Shown: one piece after another, positions 35,123 to 44,449 of the stretch | Layout: each line of letters opens with the position of its first letter | Numbering within the stretch: position 1 is the first letter of the stretch | NCBI GenBank assembly: GCA_947164605.1 | Contig: CAMUXE010000009.1 | Location: 1-64,000, forward strand | DNA length: 64,000 nt | Direction of reading: 5' to 3' | DNA from: an uncultured Lachnospiraceae bacterium | GTDB taxonomy: Bacteria > Bacillota > Clostridia > Lachnospirales > Lachnospiraceae | Notes under the pieces: model-generated | The model's input: the letters and a program-made list of their open reading frames with translations, nothing else | The model's database searches: none | Told to the model about the DNA's origin: nothing | Made by a program: the position numbers and the translations under genes

Positions 35123-36553
35123 ATGAGTAAATTGTGGGTTGTAGGAGATTCGACACTAAGTGCATTTGACGATAAGTTTTACTATCCTAGATACGGCTAT
35201 GGCACAGCCCTTGGCTACTATCTTGACCAAGAGATTGAGGTTAGAAATTTAGCCCTTCCTGGAAGAAGTTCTAAGAGCTTTTTGGAAGAAAAAGTATATA
35301 AGGAACTTTTAGACGGAATGGCTGAAGGGGATTTCCTTCTTATAGCATTCGGTCATAATGATGAGAAGGCAGAAAAGTCAAGATTTACATCGCCTTTAGG
35401 TGATTACAAAACTGAGGAGAGCTTTGCTAAAAGTCTTTACGATAACTATATTCTAAAGGCTAAGGAGGCAAAGGCTTGCCCTATACTTGCGACCCCTATT
35501 GTCAGAAGAAGCGCAGAGGGAATCTACGAAGGGGAAAATGTCCATATAACAAGCGATAATGGACAGTATCCAGGTGGAGACTATGCTAAGGCTATAAGAG
35601 ACCTGGGACAGGCTCTTGGCATCTACCTTGTTGATATGACTGAAATTACCAAGGAATTCTATATCAAGTTGGGAGCTGAAGAAACTAAAAATCTTCACGC
35701 TTGGCCTTCAAACAAGGAGATGAGTGTTGATGACACTCACACTAATATATGGGGAGCCAGGGTAAATGCTTACTTTTTCCTGAGCCAGGTTGAAAAGTTG
35801 GGAATTAAAGGCCTTTCTGAACATGTTTGTAACCTGGAGAAGGACGCCCCATATCCTAGTAAGGAAACCTATCTTAAGATTAATGAGGATTATAAGCCTG
35901 TCGAGTTCAAACCGGTCCTTGAAGACAGCAAGATATTCCCGTCATGGGGCCAATTCAAAGCAACAGCATTTGGTGATTTGTCTCATGAGCCAAACAGCGA
36001 GGACTTTGTCTTTGAGCCAATCAGTGATAATAGCTTCAGAATTGCTGTGAAAAACAATGTGGGCAAGATTTCAAATGTGACAGATGGACTTGCCATGTAT
36101 TACAGAAAAGTTCCGGCCAATGCTGAGTTTGAATTGAGTACAAAGATTAAAATTAATGATTTTTATATAAATAAGCAAGTTTCATTTGGTCTTATGGTAC
36201 GAGATGATATATACTTAGATAAAGTAATAAGTGAATGTATCGGTGATTTTGTTGCAGCAGGACCTTTGGAATTGACTGATGTCGATTCGCCAAAACGCTG
36301 TTTCGCCAGAAAAAATGGGCGATTGATTAATGGTGGCAAATGTAGTCATGGATTTAAGCCGGGGGACGAGCTTGAATTAAAGATAATTGCTACTAAAGAC
36401 GGATATGCTTGTAAGCTGGGAGACCAGGACATGGTTAGCGGTGGTTTTGATTTTAAGCTTACTCAGATCGATCCTACAAGTGTTTATGTAGGTGCTTTCG
36501 TATCTAGAAATGCAGATGTAACATTTACCGATTTGGAATTAAAAATGATATAA
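35123..36553 (+). CDS. GDSL/SGNH esterase, rhamnogalacturonan acetylesterase-like, two-domain
   Basis: A 476-residue protein without a signal peptide. Residues 1-235 are an SGNH hydrolase: LWVVGDSTLSAF (block I Ser), the Gly in PGRSSKSF, FGHND (block III Asn) and VDDTHTNIWGA (block V Asp and His). This layout fits RhgT/YesT-type acetylesterases of pectin side chains. Residues about 260-476 form a second all-beta region (FRIAVKNNVGKISNVTDGLAMYYRK) resembling DUF1349-type beta-sandwich domains. The absence of a signal suggests that it deacetylates imported oligosaccharides inside the cell. It is transcribed alone. Confidence 0.85.
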   Translation: MSKLWVVGDSTLSAFDDKFYYPRYGYGTALGYYLDQEIEVRNLALPGRSSKSFLEEKVYKELLDGMAEGDFLLIAFGHNDEKAEKSRFTSPLGDYKTEESFAKSLYDNYILKAKEAKACPILATPIVRRSAEGIYEGENVHITSDNGQYPGGDYAKAIRDLGQALGIYLVDMTEITKEFYIKLGAEETKNLHAWPSNKEMSVDDTHTNIWGARVNAYFFLSQVEKLGIKGLSEHVCNLEKDAPYPSKETYLKINEDYKPVEFKPVLEDSKIFPSWGQFKATAFGDLSHEPNSEDFVFEPISDNSFRIAVKNNVGKISNVTDGLAMYYRKVPANAEFELSTKIKINDFYINKQVSFGLMVRDDIYLDKVISECIGDFVAAGPLELTDVDSPKRCFARKNGRLINGGKCSHGFKPGDELELKIIATKDGYACKLGDQDMVSGGFDFKLTQIDPTSVYVGAFVSRNADVTFTDLELKMI

Positions 36554-36634
36554 AGTAGGCGGGATTAGGGACCTATTTTTAAAAAAATGCTTGTCACAGA
36601 CATCTTAGTGAAGGCGGAAAGTGGGGATTTAGCT

Positions 36635-38236
36635 ATGAAATTGAATTTTGTAGGAGCGGATCACGAAGTAACAGGAAGTTGCCACTATCTTGAAGCATGT
36701 GGAAAGAACATACTCATAGATTGTGGTATGGAGCAGGGCAATGATGTCTATGAAAACCAGAAATTACCTATTCCAGCGGCTGATGTAGACTATGTATTTT
36801 TGACTCATGCCCATATTGACCATACTGGCTTGGTACCAATGCTTTATGCTCAGGGCTTCAGAGGAAAGATTTACACAACAAAGCCTACAGTTGACTTGTG
36901 CGAGATTATGTTGAAAGATTCAGCACACATTCAGCAGTTTGAGTCTGAATGGCGTAATCGTAAAGCAAAAAGATCCAATGGAACCCTCAAAGAGTTTGTT
37001 CCGCTTTACTCTATAGAGGATGCTGTCGCAGTTATGAAACAGTTTGTAGGCTGTGCCTACGATGAGGAAATTGATATCTGCGATGGAGTCAGGATTCGCT
37101 TTACGGATGCTGGCCACTTGCTCGGCTCGGCTTATATTGAGGTTTGGCTCACTGAGGGCGATATCAGTAAAAAGGTCGTTTTCTCAGGAGATATAGGTAA
37201 TGTAAACAAGCCTATTATCAAGGATCCTTCATATATCAAGGATGCAGATTATGTACTTATAGAGTCAACTTACGGTGACAGAAGTCACGGAGGAACTCCG
37301 GACTATGTCAAGGAAATTGCCACAGTTATCAATAATACCTTTGCCAAAGGAGGCAATGTTGTAATTCCTTCCTTTGCAGTTGGCAGAACTCAGGAGCTGC
37401 TTTACTTTATCAGACAGATAAAGGATCAAAATCTTGTAAGCAGGGATTTTGATGTCTATTTGGATAGCCCGCTCGCCATAGAGTCTACAGATATATTCAG
37501 CAGAAATATCTACCAGTGTTATGATGATGAGGCTATGGACTTTGTAAAGAAGGGCATTAATCCTCTCAAGTTCGAAGGCTTGAAATTTGCTATCACACCA
37601 GAGGCTTCTAAGCTTATCAACTTTGATAAGTCGCCAAAGGTTATCATCTCAGCATCAGGCATGTGTGAGGCTGGTCGTATCAGACATCACTTAAAGCACA
37701 ACCTCTGGAGACCAGAGAGCACAATTCTTTTCGTGGGTTATCAGGCTGAGGGTACTACAGGTAGAGCAATTATCGATGGAGCAAGTGAGATCAAGCTTTT
37801 TGGTGAGCCTATCGAGGTCAGCGCTCAGATTGCAAAGCTTGCTGGTGCCAGTGGACATGCAGACAGAGAGGGACTTATCAAGTGGATAACTTCATTTGAA
37901 AATAAGCCTGATAAGGTTTTTGTAGTACACGGTGAGGACAGAGTAACTGAGAGCTTTGCCCAGCTTTTGAGGGATGAGTACGGATTTGACGCCTATGCTC
38001 CATATACAGGTGCAAGCTTTGATTTAGCTACAGGCCAGCTTATCAAAGAGGGCGACAAGGATAGAAAATCTAGAAGAACTGTTGAGAAGGTTAGAAATCA
38101 TGGCGTTTACGGCAGACTTCTCATGGCTGGACAGAGACTTTTGGCTGTTATCAAGCACAATGAGGGTGGAGCTAATAAGGATTTGGCTAAATTTGCAGAC
38201 CAGATTAACACCCTTTGTGATAAGTGGGACAGATAA
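36635..38236 (+). CDS. Metallo-beta-lactamase/beta-CASP nuclease
   Basis: A 533-residue protein of the MBL-fold RNA-specificity class. Start set at ATG 36635 (MKLNFVGADHEVTGSCHYLE), because codons upstream have no ribosome binding site. The metal motif is THAHIDHTG (about residues 52-60), followed by DAGHLLGSAY, FSGDIGN and the beta-CASP region with GRTQELLYFI. The C-terminal motif SGHADREGLIKWI completes the site. Close relatives are the CPSF73-like and YSH1-type exonucleases found in many bacteria next to RNase J; ribonuclease activity is likely. No partner gene is adjacent. Confidence 0.9.
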   Translation: MKLNFVGADHEVTGSCHYLEACGKNILIDCGMEQGNDVYENQKLPIPAADVDYVFLTHAHIDHTGLVPMLYAQGFRGKIYTTKPTVDLCEIMLKDSAHIQQFESEWRNRKAKRSNGTLKEFVPLYSIEDAVAVMKQFVGCAYDEEIDICDGVRIRFTDAGHLLGSAYIEVWLTEGDISKKVVFSGDIGNVNKPIIKDPSYIKDADYVLIESTYGDRSHGGTPDYVKEIATVINNTFAKGGNVVIPSFAVGRTQELLYFIRQIKDQNLVSRDFDVYLDSPLAIESTDIFSRNIYQCYDDEAMDFVKKGINPLKFEGLKFAITPEASKLINFDKSPKVIISASGMCEAGRIRHHLKHNLWRPESTILFVGYQAEGTTGRAIIDGASEIKLFGEPIEVSAQIAKLAGASGHADREGLIKWITSFENKPDKVFVVHGEDRVTESFAQLLRDEYGFDAYAPYTGASFDLATGQLIKEGDKDRKSRRTVEKVRNHGVYGRLLMAGQRLLAVIKHNEGGANKDLAKFADQINTLCDKWDR

Positions 38237-38239
38237 GTT

Positions 38240-38317
38240 GATTTGAGAATTAAATTTGAGAATCGGATTTGAAAATTGATTTTGATAATTAAATTTGATA
38301 ATTGGATTTGATAATCG
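38240..38317 (+). repeat. Six-copy 13-bp AT-rich repeat
   Basis: Six units of the type GATTTGAGAATTA / AATTTGATAATTG follow each other from 38240, starting four bases after the stop of the MBL-fold nuclease gene. They are imperfect but in register. No function is evident. Confidence 0.85.
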
Positions 38318-38369
38318 ATTCTTATTTTTAATTCTGATTAGTCAATCAGGATGACATATGTAATCTATA

Positions 38370-38405
38370 CTTCTTAGGGCTTTGCAGTAGATGGCCCTAA
38401 GGAAG
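38370..38405 (+). other. Hairpin upstream of the lipid kinase gene
   Basis: CTTCTTAGGGC (38370-38380) pairs with GCCCTAAGGAAG (38394-38405), with one bulged G and a 13-base loop. No clear T-run follows. It could be a weak terminator or a leader element of the gene at 38437. Confidence 0.5.
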
Positions 38406-38436
38406 ATATTAATTTTGGCAGAGCGGGGATAGATTT

Positions 38437-39348
38437 ATGAAGAAAATGCTTTTCGTCTTCAATCCGAATTCAGGAAAGGGACAGATCAAAAACAGATTAC
38501 TTGATATAATCAAAACATTTACCGAAGGTGGATATGAGGTAGTAGTGCATCCTACTAATGCCAGACTTGATGCTAAAAATTATGTGCTTGAAAATGGCGA
38601 CCGCTTCGACTGTGTTGTATGCAGTGGAGGCGATGGAACTCTCAATGAGGTTGTGGGTGCCATGATCGAACTTGAAAAGAGAATTCCTCTGGGCTACATC
38701 CCAAGCGGAACAACCAATGACTTTGCCAGCAGTCTCAAGATACCTAAGGATATGAATAAGGCTGCAAGTCATATTGTGGACGGTCAAATCTTTTCATGCG
38801 ACATTGGCATGCAGAATCAGAAGAGAAATTTTAACTATATTGCTGCCTTCGGAGCATTTACCAGTGTCTCTTATGACACACCTCAATATATGAAAAATGC
38901 CTTGGGGCATCAGGCATACGTCCTTGAGGCTTTAAAGCAATTTGCTCAGCTCAAACCATATAAGGTGAGAATTGAGACTGATACTGAGGTATACGAGGGC
39001 AAGTATATCTACGGCATGATTTCTAACACTACATCAGTTGGAGGAGTGAAGGGAATTACAGGGCCTAGTGTGGACCTGTCAGATGGCCTTTTTGAGGTTC
39101 TGCTCATAGGGGAAATCAATTCGCCATTTGTATTGCAGCAGATATTGAATTCTGTAATTCTGCAGGAAGCGCAGGATTGTGATGCCTTGACAGTTATCAA
39201 ATCCAGCAAGGTTAGAATTATAAGTGATGAAAAAATCGCCTGGACTCTGGACGGTGAGTACGGCGGAAGCTTCAATGAAGTTAGCTATGAAGTAAGGCCT
39301 AAGGCAGTTGACTTCATAGTTAAGAGGACTAGAAAGCATGATGCATGA
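38437..39348 (+). CDS. Diacylglycerol/lipid kinase, YegS/DgkB family
   Basis: A 303-residue soluble lipid kinase. The start MKKMLFVFNPNSGKGQ and the nucleotide-binding GGDGTLNEVVGAM (about residues 66-78) are diagnostic, as is IPSGTTNDFA. The C-terminal beta-sandwich ends with the conserved WTLDGE. In Firmicutes DgkB recycles diacylglycerol released during lipoteichoic acid synthesis. The next gene encodes cardiolipin synthase, giving a small phospholipid neighbourhood. AGCGGGGA precedes the ATG. The exact lipid substrate is not shown. Confidence 0.92.
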   Translation: MKKMLFVFNPNSGKGQIKNRLLDIIKTFTEGGYEVVVHPTNARLDAKNYVLENGDRFDCVVCSGGDGTLNEVVGAMIELEKRIPLGYIPSGTTNDFASSLKIPKDMNKAASHIVDGQIFSCDIGMQNQKRNFNYIAAFGAFTSVSYDTPQYMKNALGHQAYVLEALKQFAQLKPYKVRIETDTEVYEGKYIYGMISNTTSVGGVKGITGPSVDLSDGLFEVLLIGEINSPFVLQQILNSVILQEAQDCDALTVIKSSKVRIISDEKIAWTLDGEYGGSFNEVSYEVRPKAVDFIVKRTRKHDA

Positions 39349-39470
39349 TGAATAAAGTGCAGTCATGAGGAAATATTTCTTGAAGGATGAAGAAATAATC
39401 ATGCATGGCGAATAAAGTGCAGTCATGAGGCATATTTCTTGAAGGATGAAGAAATAATCATGCTATGTGA
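39349..39470 (+). repeat. 60-bp tandem duplication between lipid kinase and cls
   Basis: A unit starting GAATAAAGTGCAGTCATGAG (39350) recurs 60 bp later (39410) with one small indel, and the beginning of a third copy is visible. It starts at the lipid kinase stop codon. An ORF on the minus strand through it is a by-product. Confidence 0.85.
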
Positions 39471-39524
39471 ATAAGAGAAAATGAGAGACGATGGGAGCCC
39501 TGCTCTTTATGGAAAGTGGTTGTT

Positions 39525-41153
39525 ATGAAAAAAACTATATCTGAGTCAGATAGAAAAAATGCAAAATTAAGAGCTAAGAAATTATCACGATTGTTATTTG
39601 GAAGAACGACAATCGTGATTTTGGCTGTAATTCTACAGATTTATTTCTTGCTCTTTGCATCAGTGAGATATCTTCACGAGTACTCTGAGCTCACATACGA
39701 ATTTGTTCGTTTACTATCCGCTATTGCTGTTATTCACATAATCAATGAGGACACCAACACAAGTTTTAAGCTGGTTTGGGTGGTTCCAATCCTAATAGCG
39801 CCTGTATTTGGCACTATTCTTTATTTTTATGTGAATGTGCAGATTGAGACTAAACACACAAGAAAGAGACTGGCTAGTATAAATAAGCAGTTCAGCGCTA
39901 TGGTAAAGCAAAATAATGCGGCCCTTATGGACTTGTCCAATGAGTCAAACGGCGAAGTTGGACTGGCTAAGTATCTATACTTAACGGGTGGATTTCCTGT
40001 TTTTGAGGGTGATGCCTGCCAGTACTTTCCAATGGGAAAGGATAAATTTGCCGAGATGAGAAGGCAGCTTGAGAGAGCTGAAAAGTTTATCTTTCTTGAG
40101 TATTTTATTATATCTGACGGCGAGATGTGGTCTTCAATACTTGATATCTTAAAGCGCAAGGTCAGTGAAGGGGTTGAGGTTAGGCTTCTTTATGACGGCA
40201 TGAACAGCCTGGTATCTTTGCCTTATGATTTCTCAAAGAAAATGGCCAAGTATGGCATAAAGGCTAGACCTTTCAACCAGATAAGACCTGTATTTTCTAC
40301 TATTCAAAATAACAGGGATCACAGAAAAATTCTCATCGTCGACGGAAACACAGCATTTACCGGAGGAATAAATCTTGCCGACGAATATATCAATAAGCTT
40401 GATCGTTTCGGAGTTTGGAAAGACACAGCTGTGATGGTAAAGGGCCATTCTGTAAAGTCATTTACTCTTATGTTCTTGAAAATGTGGCATGAGGCTATGA
40501 AGAAGGATATAGTCCCATACACTGATCTTGACAAGTTCTACTATAATGTCGATTGTGACAACCCATATTCTATCTATGATTGGGATAATTCCCTTCTATA
40601 CACAGGAGGTTTCCTGATTCCTTACGCGGACAATCCATTCAGCAAGGAACGTATTGGAAAGAGGGTTTACATAGACATTTTGAACCGAGCATGCAAGTAT
40701 GTCCATATTATGACTCCTTATCTGATTCTTGATGATGAGATGATGGCTGCTCTGCGCTACTGTTGCAGCAGGGGCGTTGAGACGACTATCATTATGCCTC
40801 ACATACCTGATAAGAAGTATGCCTACTATCTTGCAAGAACCTACTATGCAGACCTGATTTCAAGAGGAGTGCACATATACGAGTATCAGCCGGGTTTTGT
40901 ACACGCCAAGATTTTTGTCAGTGATGACAGAAGGGCAACTGTAGGCTCTATCAACCTAGATTACCGCAGTCTCTACCTTCACTTTGAAGATGGCCTCTAT
41001 CTCTATCAGAACGAGTCTGTTCAAAAGATTGAGGAGGACTTTAAAGAGACTCTCGGCCAATGCCTTGAAATTACTTTGGATGATTGTAAGAATTACTCTA
41101 AAATTAAGAGCTTTATAGGTGGAACCCTCAAACTCTTCGCACCTCTGATGTAG
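39525..41153 (+). CDS. cls: Cardiolipin synthase
   Basis: A 542-residue phospholipase D-type synthase. Start set at ATG 39525; an upstream GTG adds three residues only. Two N-terminal membrane helices (about residues 25-80) are followed by two catalytic HKD motifs: HRKILIVDGNTAFTGG and HAKIFVSDDRRATVGSINLDYRS. It condenses two phosphatidylglycerols into cardiolipin at the membrane. It follows the lipid kinase after a 60-bp tandem duplication. No terminator is seen after it; the 63-bp repeat array begins about 80 bp downstream. Confidence 0.94.
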   Translation: MKKTISESDRKNAKLRAKKLSRLLFGRTTIVILAVILQIYFLLFASVRYLHEYSELTYEFVRLLSAIAVIHIINEDTNTSFKLVWVVPILIAPVFGTILYFYVNVQIETKHTRKRLASINKQFSAMVKQNNAALMDLSNESNGEVGLAKYLYLTGGFPVFEGDACQYFPMGKDKFAEMRRQLERAEKFIFLEYFIISDGEMWSSILDILKRKVSEGVEVRLLYDGMNSLVSLPYDFSKKMAKYGIKARPFNQIRPVFSTIQNNRDHRKILIVDGNTAFTGGINLADEYINKLDRFGVWKDTAVMVKGHSVKSFTLMFLKMWHEAMKKDIVPYTDLDKFYYNVDCDNPYSIYDWDNSLLYTGGFLIPYADNPFSKERIGKRVYIDILNRACKYVHIMTPYLILDDEMMAALRYCCSRGVETTIIMPHIPDKKYAYYLARTYYADLISRGVHIYEYQPGFVHAKIFVSDDRRATVGSINLDYRSLYLHFEDGLYLYQNESVQKIEEDFKETLGQCLEITLDDCKNYSKIKSFIGGTLKLFAPLM

Positions 41154-41235
41154 GGGGGAGTATAGTATAGCTTGCTTATAGGTAGCCTTTAGATAGACGT
41201 GTAGATAGTTTATAGATAGCCTCTAGATAGACGTC

Positions 41236-42026
41236 GGGGGGCGGAAAAAGGCAAGTAGGTCAAAATATCTCCCTTTAAGAAGCTAGGTACACAGAATGAG
41301 GGGGCGGAAAAAGGCAAGTTGGTTGAAATATCTCCCTTTTAAGAAGCTAGTACACAGAATGAGGGGGCGGAAAAAGGCAAGTAGGTCGAAATATCTCCCA
41401 TTTAAGAAGCTGGTACACAGAATGAGGGGGCGGAAAAAGGCAAGTAGGTCGAAATATCTCCCATTTAAGAAGCTGGTACACAGAATGAGGGGGCGGAAAA
41501 AGGCAAGTAGGTCAAAATATCTCCCTTTAAGAAGCTAGGTACACAGAATGAGGGGGCGGAAAAAGGCAAGTAGGTCGAAATATCTCCCTCACACATAGAA
41601 GAAGCTATAAACATAGCTAATATATAGCTTACAGATAGGCACGAGGGGCGGAAAAAGGCAAGTAGGTCGAAATATCTCCCATTTAAGAAGCTAGTACACA
41701 GAATGAGGGGGCGGAAAAAGGCAAGTTGGTTGAAATATCTCCCTCACACATAGAAGAAGCTATAAACATAGCTAATATACAGCTTACAGATAGGCACGAG
41801 GGGCGGGAAAGAGCAAGTTGGTCGAAATATCTCCCTTTTAAGAAGCTAGGTACATAGAATGAGGGGGCGGAAAAAGGCAAGTTGGTTGAAATATCTCCCT
41901 TTTAAGAAGCTAGTACACAGAATGAGGGGGCGGAAAAGGCAAGTTGGTTGAAATATCTCCCTTTAAGAAGCTAGGTACATAGAATGAGGGGGCGAAAAAG
42001 AGCAAGTTAGAGAGAATATCTCCCTT
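41236..42026 (+). repeat. Twelve-copy tandem array of about 63 bp
   Basis: A core of about 37 bp, starting GGGGCGGAAAAAGGCAAGT and ending GAAATATCTCCC, begins near 41236, 41299, 41362, 41425, 41488, 41551, 41644, 41706, 41799, 41862, 41925 and 41987. Most spacings are exactly 63 bp. The linker is TTTAAGAAGCTAGTACACAG or close to it; after copies 6 and 8 it is replaced by a longer AT-rich linker with CATAGCTAATATA. The last copy is divergent. Linkers are shared, not unique, so this is not CRISPR. No ribosome binding site supports the ORFs that cross it. Confidence 0.95.
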
Positions 42027-42424
42027 ATCACATAAAATAAATTCAAATTATTATAAGCTATGTCTTTTCTTGGCTTTATGTGCTGGATAAAATATCCTGC
42101 ATAATAAGCAAGATTGACATAGCTTTTCTTATCTTCTTTTGACTAGCTTATGCTAGTAGCTTGGGAGGCATTCTGGAGAGTCTAATGAAAAAATATGGCT
42201 TGATGAGGTCATTTTGTGGAATCTTATTCTGTAATCGAACACATATGATATTATAGATATAGAAATGATATACAAGAGGGGCATATAAGAAGTATAAGGA
42301 GTATAAGAAGTACAAGGAGTTTTACAGGTACAAAGAGTGTAAAGGTTTTAGAAGTACAGGGATTCTAAGGTTTATAAGAAGTAAGTTTACTGCTGGGTAG
42401 TTTGTTTTAGTTTTCTGAGTGGGG
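42027..42424 (+). other. AT-rich gene-free stretch before the kinase
   Basis: About 400 bp without a gene. ATAAGCTATGTC near 42051 recurs in inverted form near 42116, giving a loose stem. From 42283 to 42385 a purine-rich repeat of the type ATAAGAAGTATAAGGAGT occurs in several imperfect copies. No clear promoter hexamers are seen; the kinase promoter must lie here or upstream. Confidence 0.5.
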
Positions 42425-42430
42425 ATGGCT

Positions 42431-43447
42431 ATGGTTGAAATCGGGGGGCTTTTAGCTAATAGATATAGGATTATAAAATACTTAGGTGGTGGTATGAGTC
42501 GAGTCTATCTGGCTATAGATGAAGTCAGTATGAGAAAACTGGCAGTTAAGGTGGTTGATAAGATAGGTGAGAAGGTGCTTGATAAGATGCCGCCTATAGA
42601 CCATGAGAAGCATGGTTACGGTCTAGCGGATAAGGATGTCCAACTTGAGGCGATTTTCAGGGAGGCCAGACTTCTTAAAAGGCTGCACAGGAAGGGGATA
42701 GCCAATATTGTGGACTTGCTAGACCTTGAAGAAGAATTCATCATAATTACAGAGTTTATTGAGGGGCAAAATTTGAGAACTTATGCTAAGGAAAAGGCCG
42801 GAATAGGGGTTGATCAGGCAATAAATATTATGGACCAGATTGCCAGCATACTTAAGGATTTGCACCTGGGAAAACCAGGACTTTTTTTCAAAGATTTAAA
42901 ACCAAGCAATATTATTGTTGAGAAAGATGGGAGCTGCAGTCTTATAGATTTTGGTTGTGCAGACATGTTTGGTAGGACGGCCAATAGAGGATTGGGTAGC
43001 AAAGGATTTGCCGCACCAGAGCAGTTCGTGGACAATGGAGAGGTTGATGAGAAAAGCGATATATTTGCCTTGGGGAGGACTATGCTCTATAGTCTCTTTC
43101 CAGGGGTGACTTTTAGGACAAGAGAGGACAGGTTTTGGCTTTTTTATAAGAACTACGGTTTTAAAAGCTTGAAGAGGTCATATCCATTTTTTAAGGGAAT
43201 TATTTTGGGGCTTAAGGTTAAGGCATTGGCAAGGCTCATATATGACTGTATTGGCCAGGATAAGGATGACAGATGTCAGGATATGGCTTATATTCAGGAT
43301 GAATTAGGCAAGATTAGGGCGCTTGATGAGAGATTGCAGCTTAAGCTTAGGATATATCTGGATTATATATTGCCGGCTATGGCGTTATTAAGCTTGGCTG
43401 GCATACTTTTCTTTGGATGGAGGTTGATGCAGTTTGGCGGATTCTAG
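42431..43447 (+). CDS. Membrane-anchored Ser/Thr protein kinase
   Basis: A 338-residue Hanks-type kinase. Start set at ATG 42431 with GGGG six bases upstream; ATG 42425 is also possible. Kinase landmarks: LGGGMSRVY (glycine loop, about 18-26), AVKVV (Lys 40), FREARLL (Glu 78), FFKDLKPSNI (catalytic Asp 155, with Phe-Lys-Asp in place of His-Arg-Asp) and IDFGCAD. An activation segment and APEQF follow. The C-terminus is a single membrane helix (about 312-332) with almost nothing outside, so the kinase faces the cytoplasm with no PASTA sensor. The next gene overlaps it by 14 bp and may supply the outer sensor. Confidence 0.9.
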   Translation: MVEIGGLLANRYRIIKYLGGGMSRVYLAIDEVSMRKLAVKVVDKIGEKVLDKMPPIDHEKHGYGLADKDVQLEAIFREARLLKRLHRKGIANIVDLLDLEEEFIIITEFIEGQNLRTYAKEKAGIGVDQAINIMDQIASILKDLHLGKPGLFFKDLKPSNIIVEKDGSCSLIDFGCADMFGRTANRGLGSKGFAAPEQFVDNGEVDEKSDIFALGRTMLYSLFPGVTFRTREDRFWLFYKNYGFKSLKRSYPFFKGIILGLKVKALARLIYDCIGQDKDDRCQDMAYIQDELGKIRALDERLQLKLRIYLDYILPAMALLSLAGILFFGWRLMQFGGF

Positions 43448-44420
43448 GGGGATTTTTAGGAAAAAGGAAAGAGCAACTTTTAGTCTGATTTTTTTAGGGG
43501 GGATATTTGCAGCTATTATAGTAGTACTTTGGCCTTTTGGAAGCATCAAGGGACTTGCAGATGATAGACAGGAAGCAAGCTTAGAGCTAAGTGTTGATGA
43601 TCAGGAGCATTTGAGCAATTCGCAAGCTCAAGTTTTGATTCGCGTTATAATCAGGGATCAAGCAGATTACCTAAACGAGGAATCTTGTAATCAGGTGCTG
43701 CATGGGACCTATAATGGGGAAGGTAGTCATGGGATTTTTTTAAAAAGCAGAGATTATGATGTTAGCGCAGGTTTGGCTTGTGTTGCTCTTACTTATGTAT
43801 TGAGGGATGCGGGCGATTACAGCATTTGCCCATATTATGTAAGTAAAGATGGCAGACAGGCTGTGAGAGTGGGGCCGGATATTAGGGAGAATTTGTATTT
43901 TCATATTGAGCCTAAGGAGATAGAGACTAGTACTGTGATTGTAGACCTTAATCGGGCTGGGGCTGAGAGTGAGGGCTATAACAAGGATAAGTATAATGAT
44001 AATGAGGACTCGGCAAATGCTTTTGAATTGCCGAATATTGGTATGGATAACAGGGCGGAGAATAGTGAAATCGACTATTTAGCAGATGGCATTGAAGGTC
44101 AAAGTCAGATAGAAACTGGACTTGAGGATGTATCGGATGGAGCCAAGGAATACCGATATGATGATAAGATTGAAAATGTTCCTGAAAAGAGTATGAGTGC
44201 GGGTAGTGAGGGGGATTTGTATTTAAGCGAGAAAATAAATAGCAGTGATAGCCCGAAAGAATTGAAAAATAGAGCATCTGTGGAAACTGAAAATGGAAAT
44301 GAGATGGATAGTGAGGGCATAAGGTCAATTTATTTGCTTTTAATAGGGATATGTAGTACAATATTCTTTGCTTGCTTAGGGGTTATTGTGACCGAAAAAT
44401 TAAGCGGAAAAGAAAAGTAG
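43434..44420 (+). CDS. Bitopic membrane protein coupled to the kinase
   Basis: A 328-residue protein of unknown family. The likely start is TTG 43434, inside the kinase gene and 14 bp before its stop; no ATG is available near. An N-terminal membrane helix (about 18-38, LIFLGGIFAAIIVVLWPFG) and a C-terminal helix (about 297-318) frame a 260-residue acidic middle part. Residues about 70-160 may form an Ig-like domain (GSHGIFLKSRDYDVSAGLACVAL), and the rest is low complexity, rich in Glu, Asp and Asn. Overlap with the kinase gene suggests coupled expression and perhaps a sensor or scaffold role. Confidence 0.65.
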   Translation: MADSRGIFRKKERATFSLIFLGGIFAAIIVVLWPFGSIKGLADDRQEASLELSVDDQEHLSNSQAQVLIRVIIRDQADYLNEESCNQVLHGTYNGEGSHGIFLKSRDYDVSAGLACVALTYVLRDAGDYSICPYYVSKDGRQAVRVGPDIRENLYFHIEPKEIETSTVIVDLNRAGAESEGYNKDKYNDNEDSANAFELPNIGMDNRAENSEIDYLADGIEGQSQIETGLEDVSDGAKEYRYDDKIENVPEKSMSAGSEGDLYLSEKINSSDSPKELKNRASVETENGNEMDSEGIRSIYLLLIGICSTIFFACLGVIVTEKLSGKEK

Positions 44421-44449
44421 AATGAGCATTATGGGGGCTTTTGGGGAAT

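Noticed and set aside
41296..41538. An 80-residue repetitive basic protein in the array (MRGRKKAS units)
   Set aside because: It exists because most units are 63 bp, a multiple of three. There is no good ribosome binding site and the frame breaks at the alternate linkers.
41683..41880. A minus-strand ORF across the same array
   Set aside because: By-product of the repeats, without start signals or a believable composition.
41236..42026. The 63-bp array as a CRISPR
   Set aside because: The sequences between the cores are the same or nearly so, no unique spacers exist, and no cas gene is nearby.
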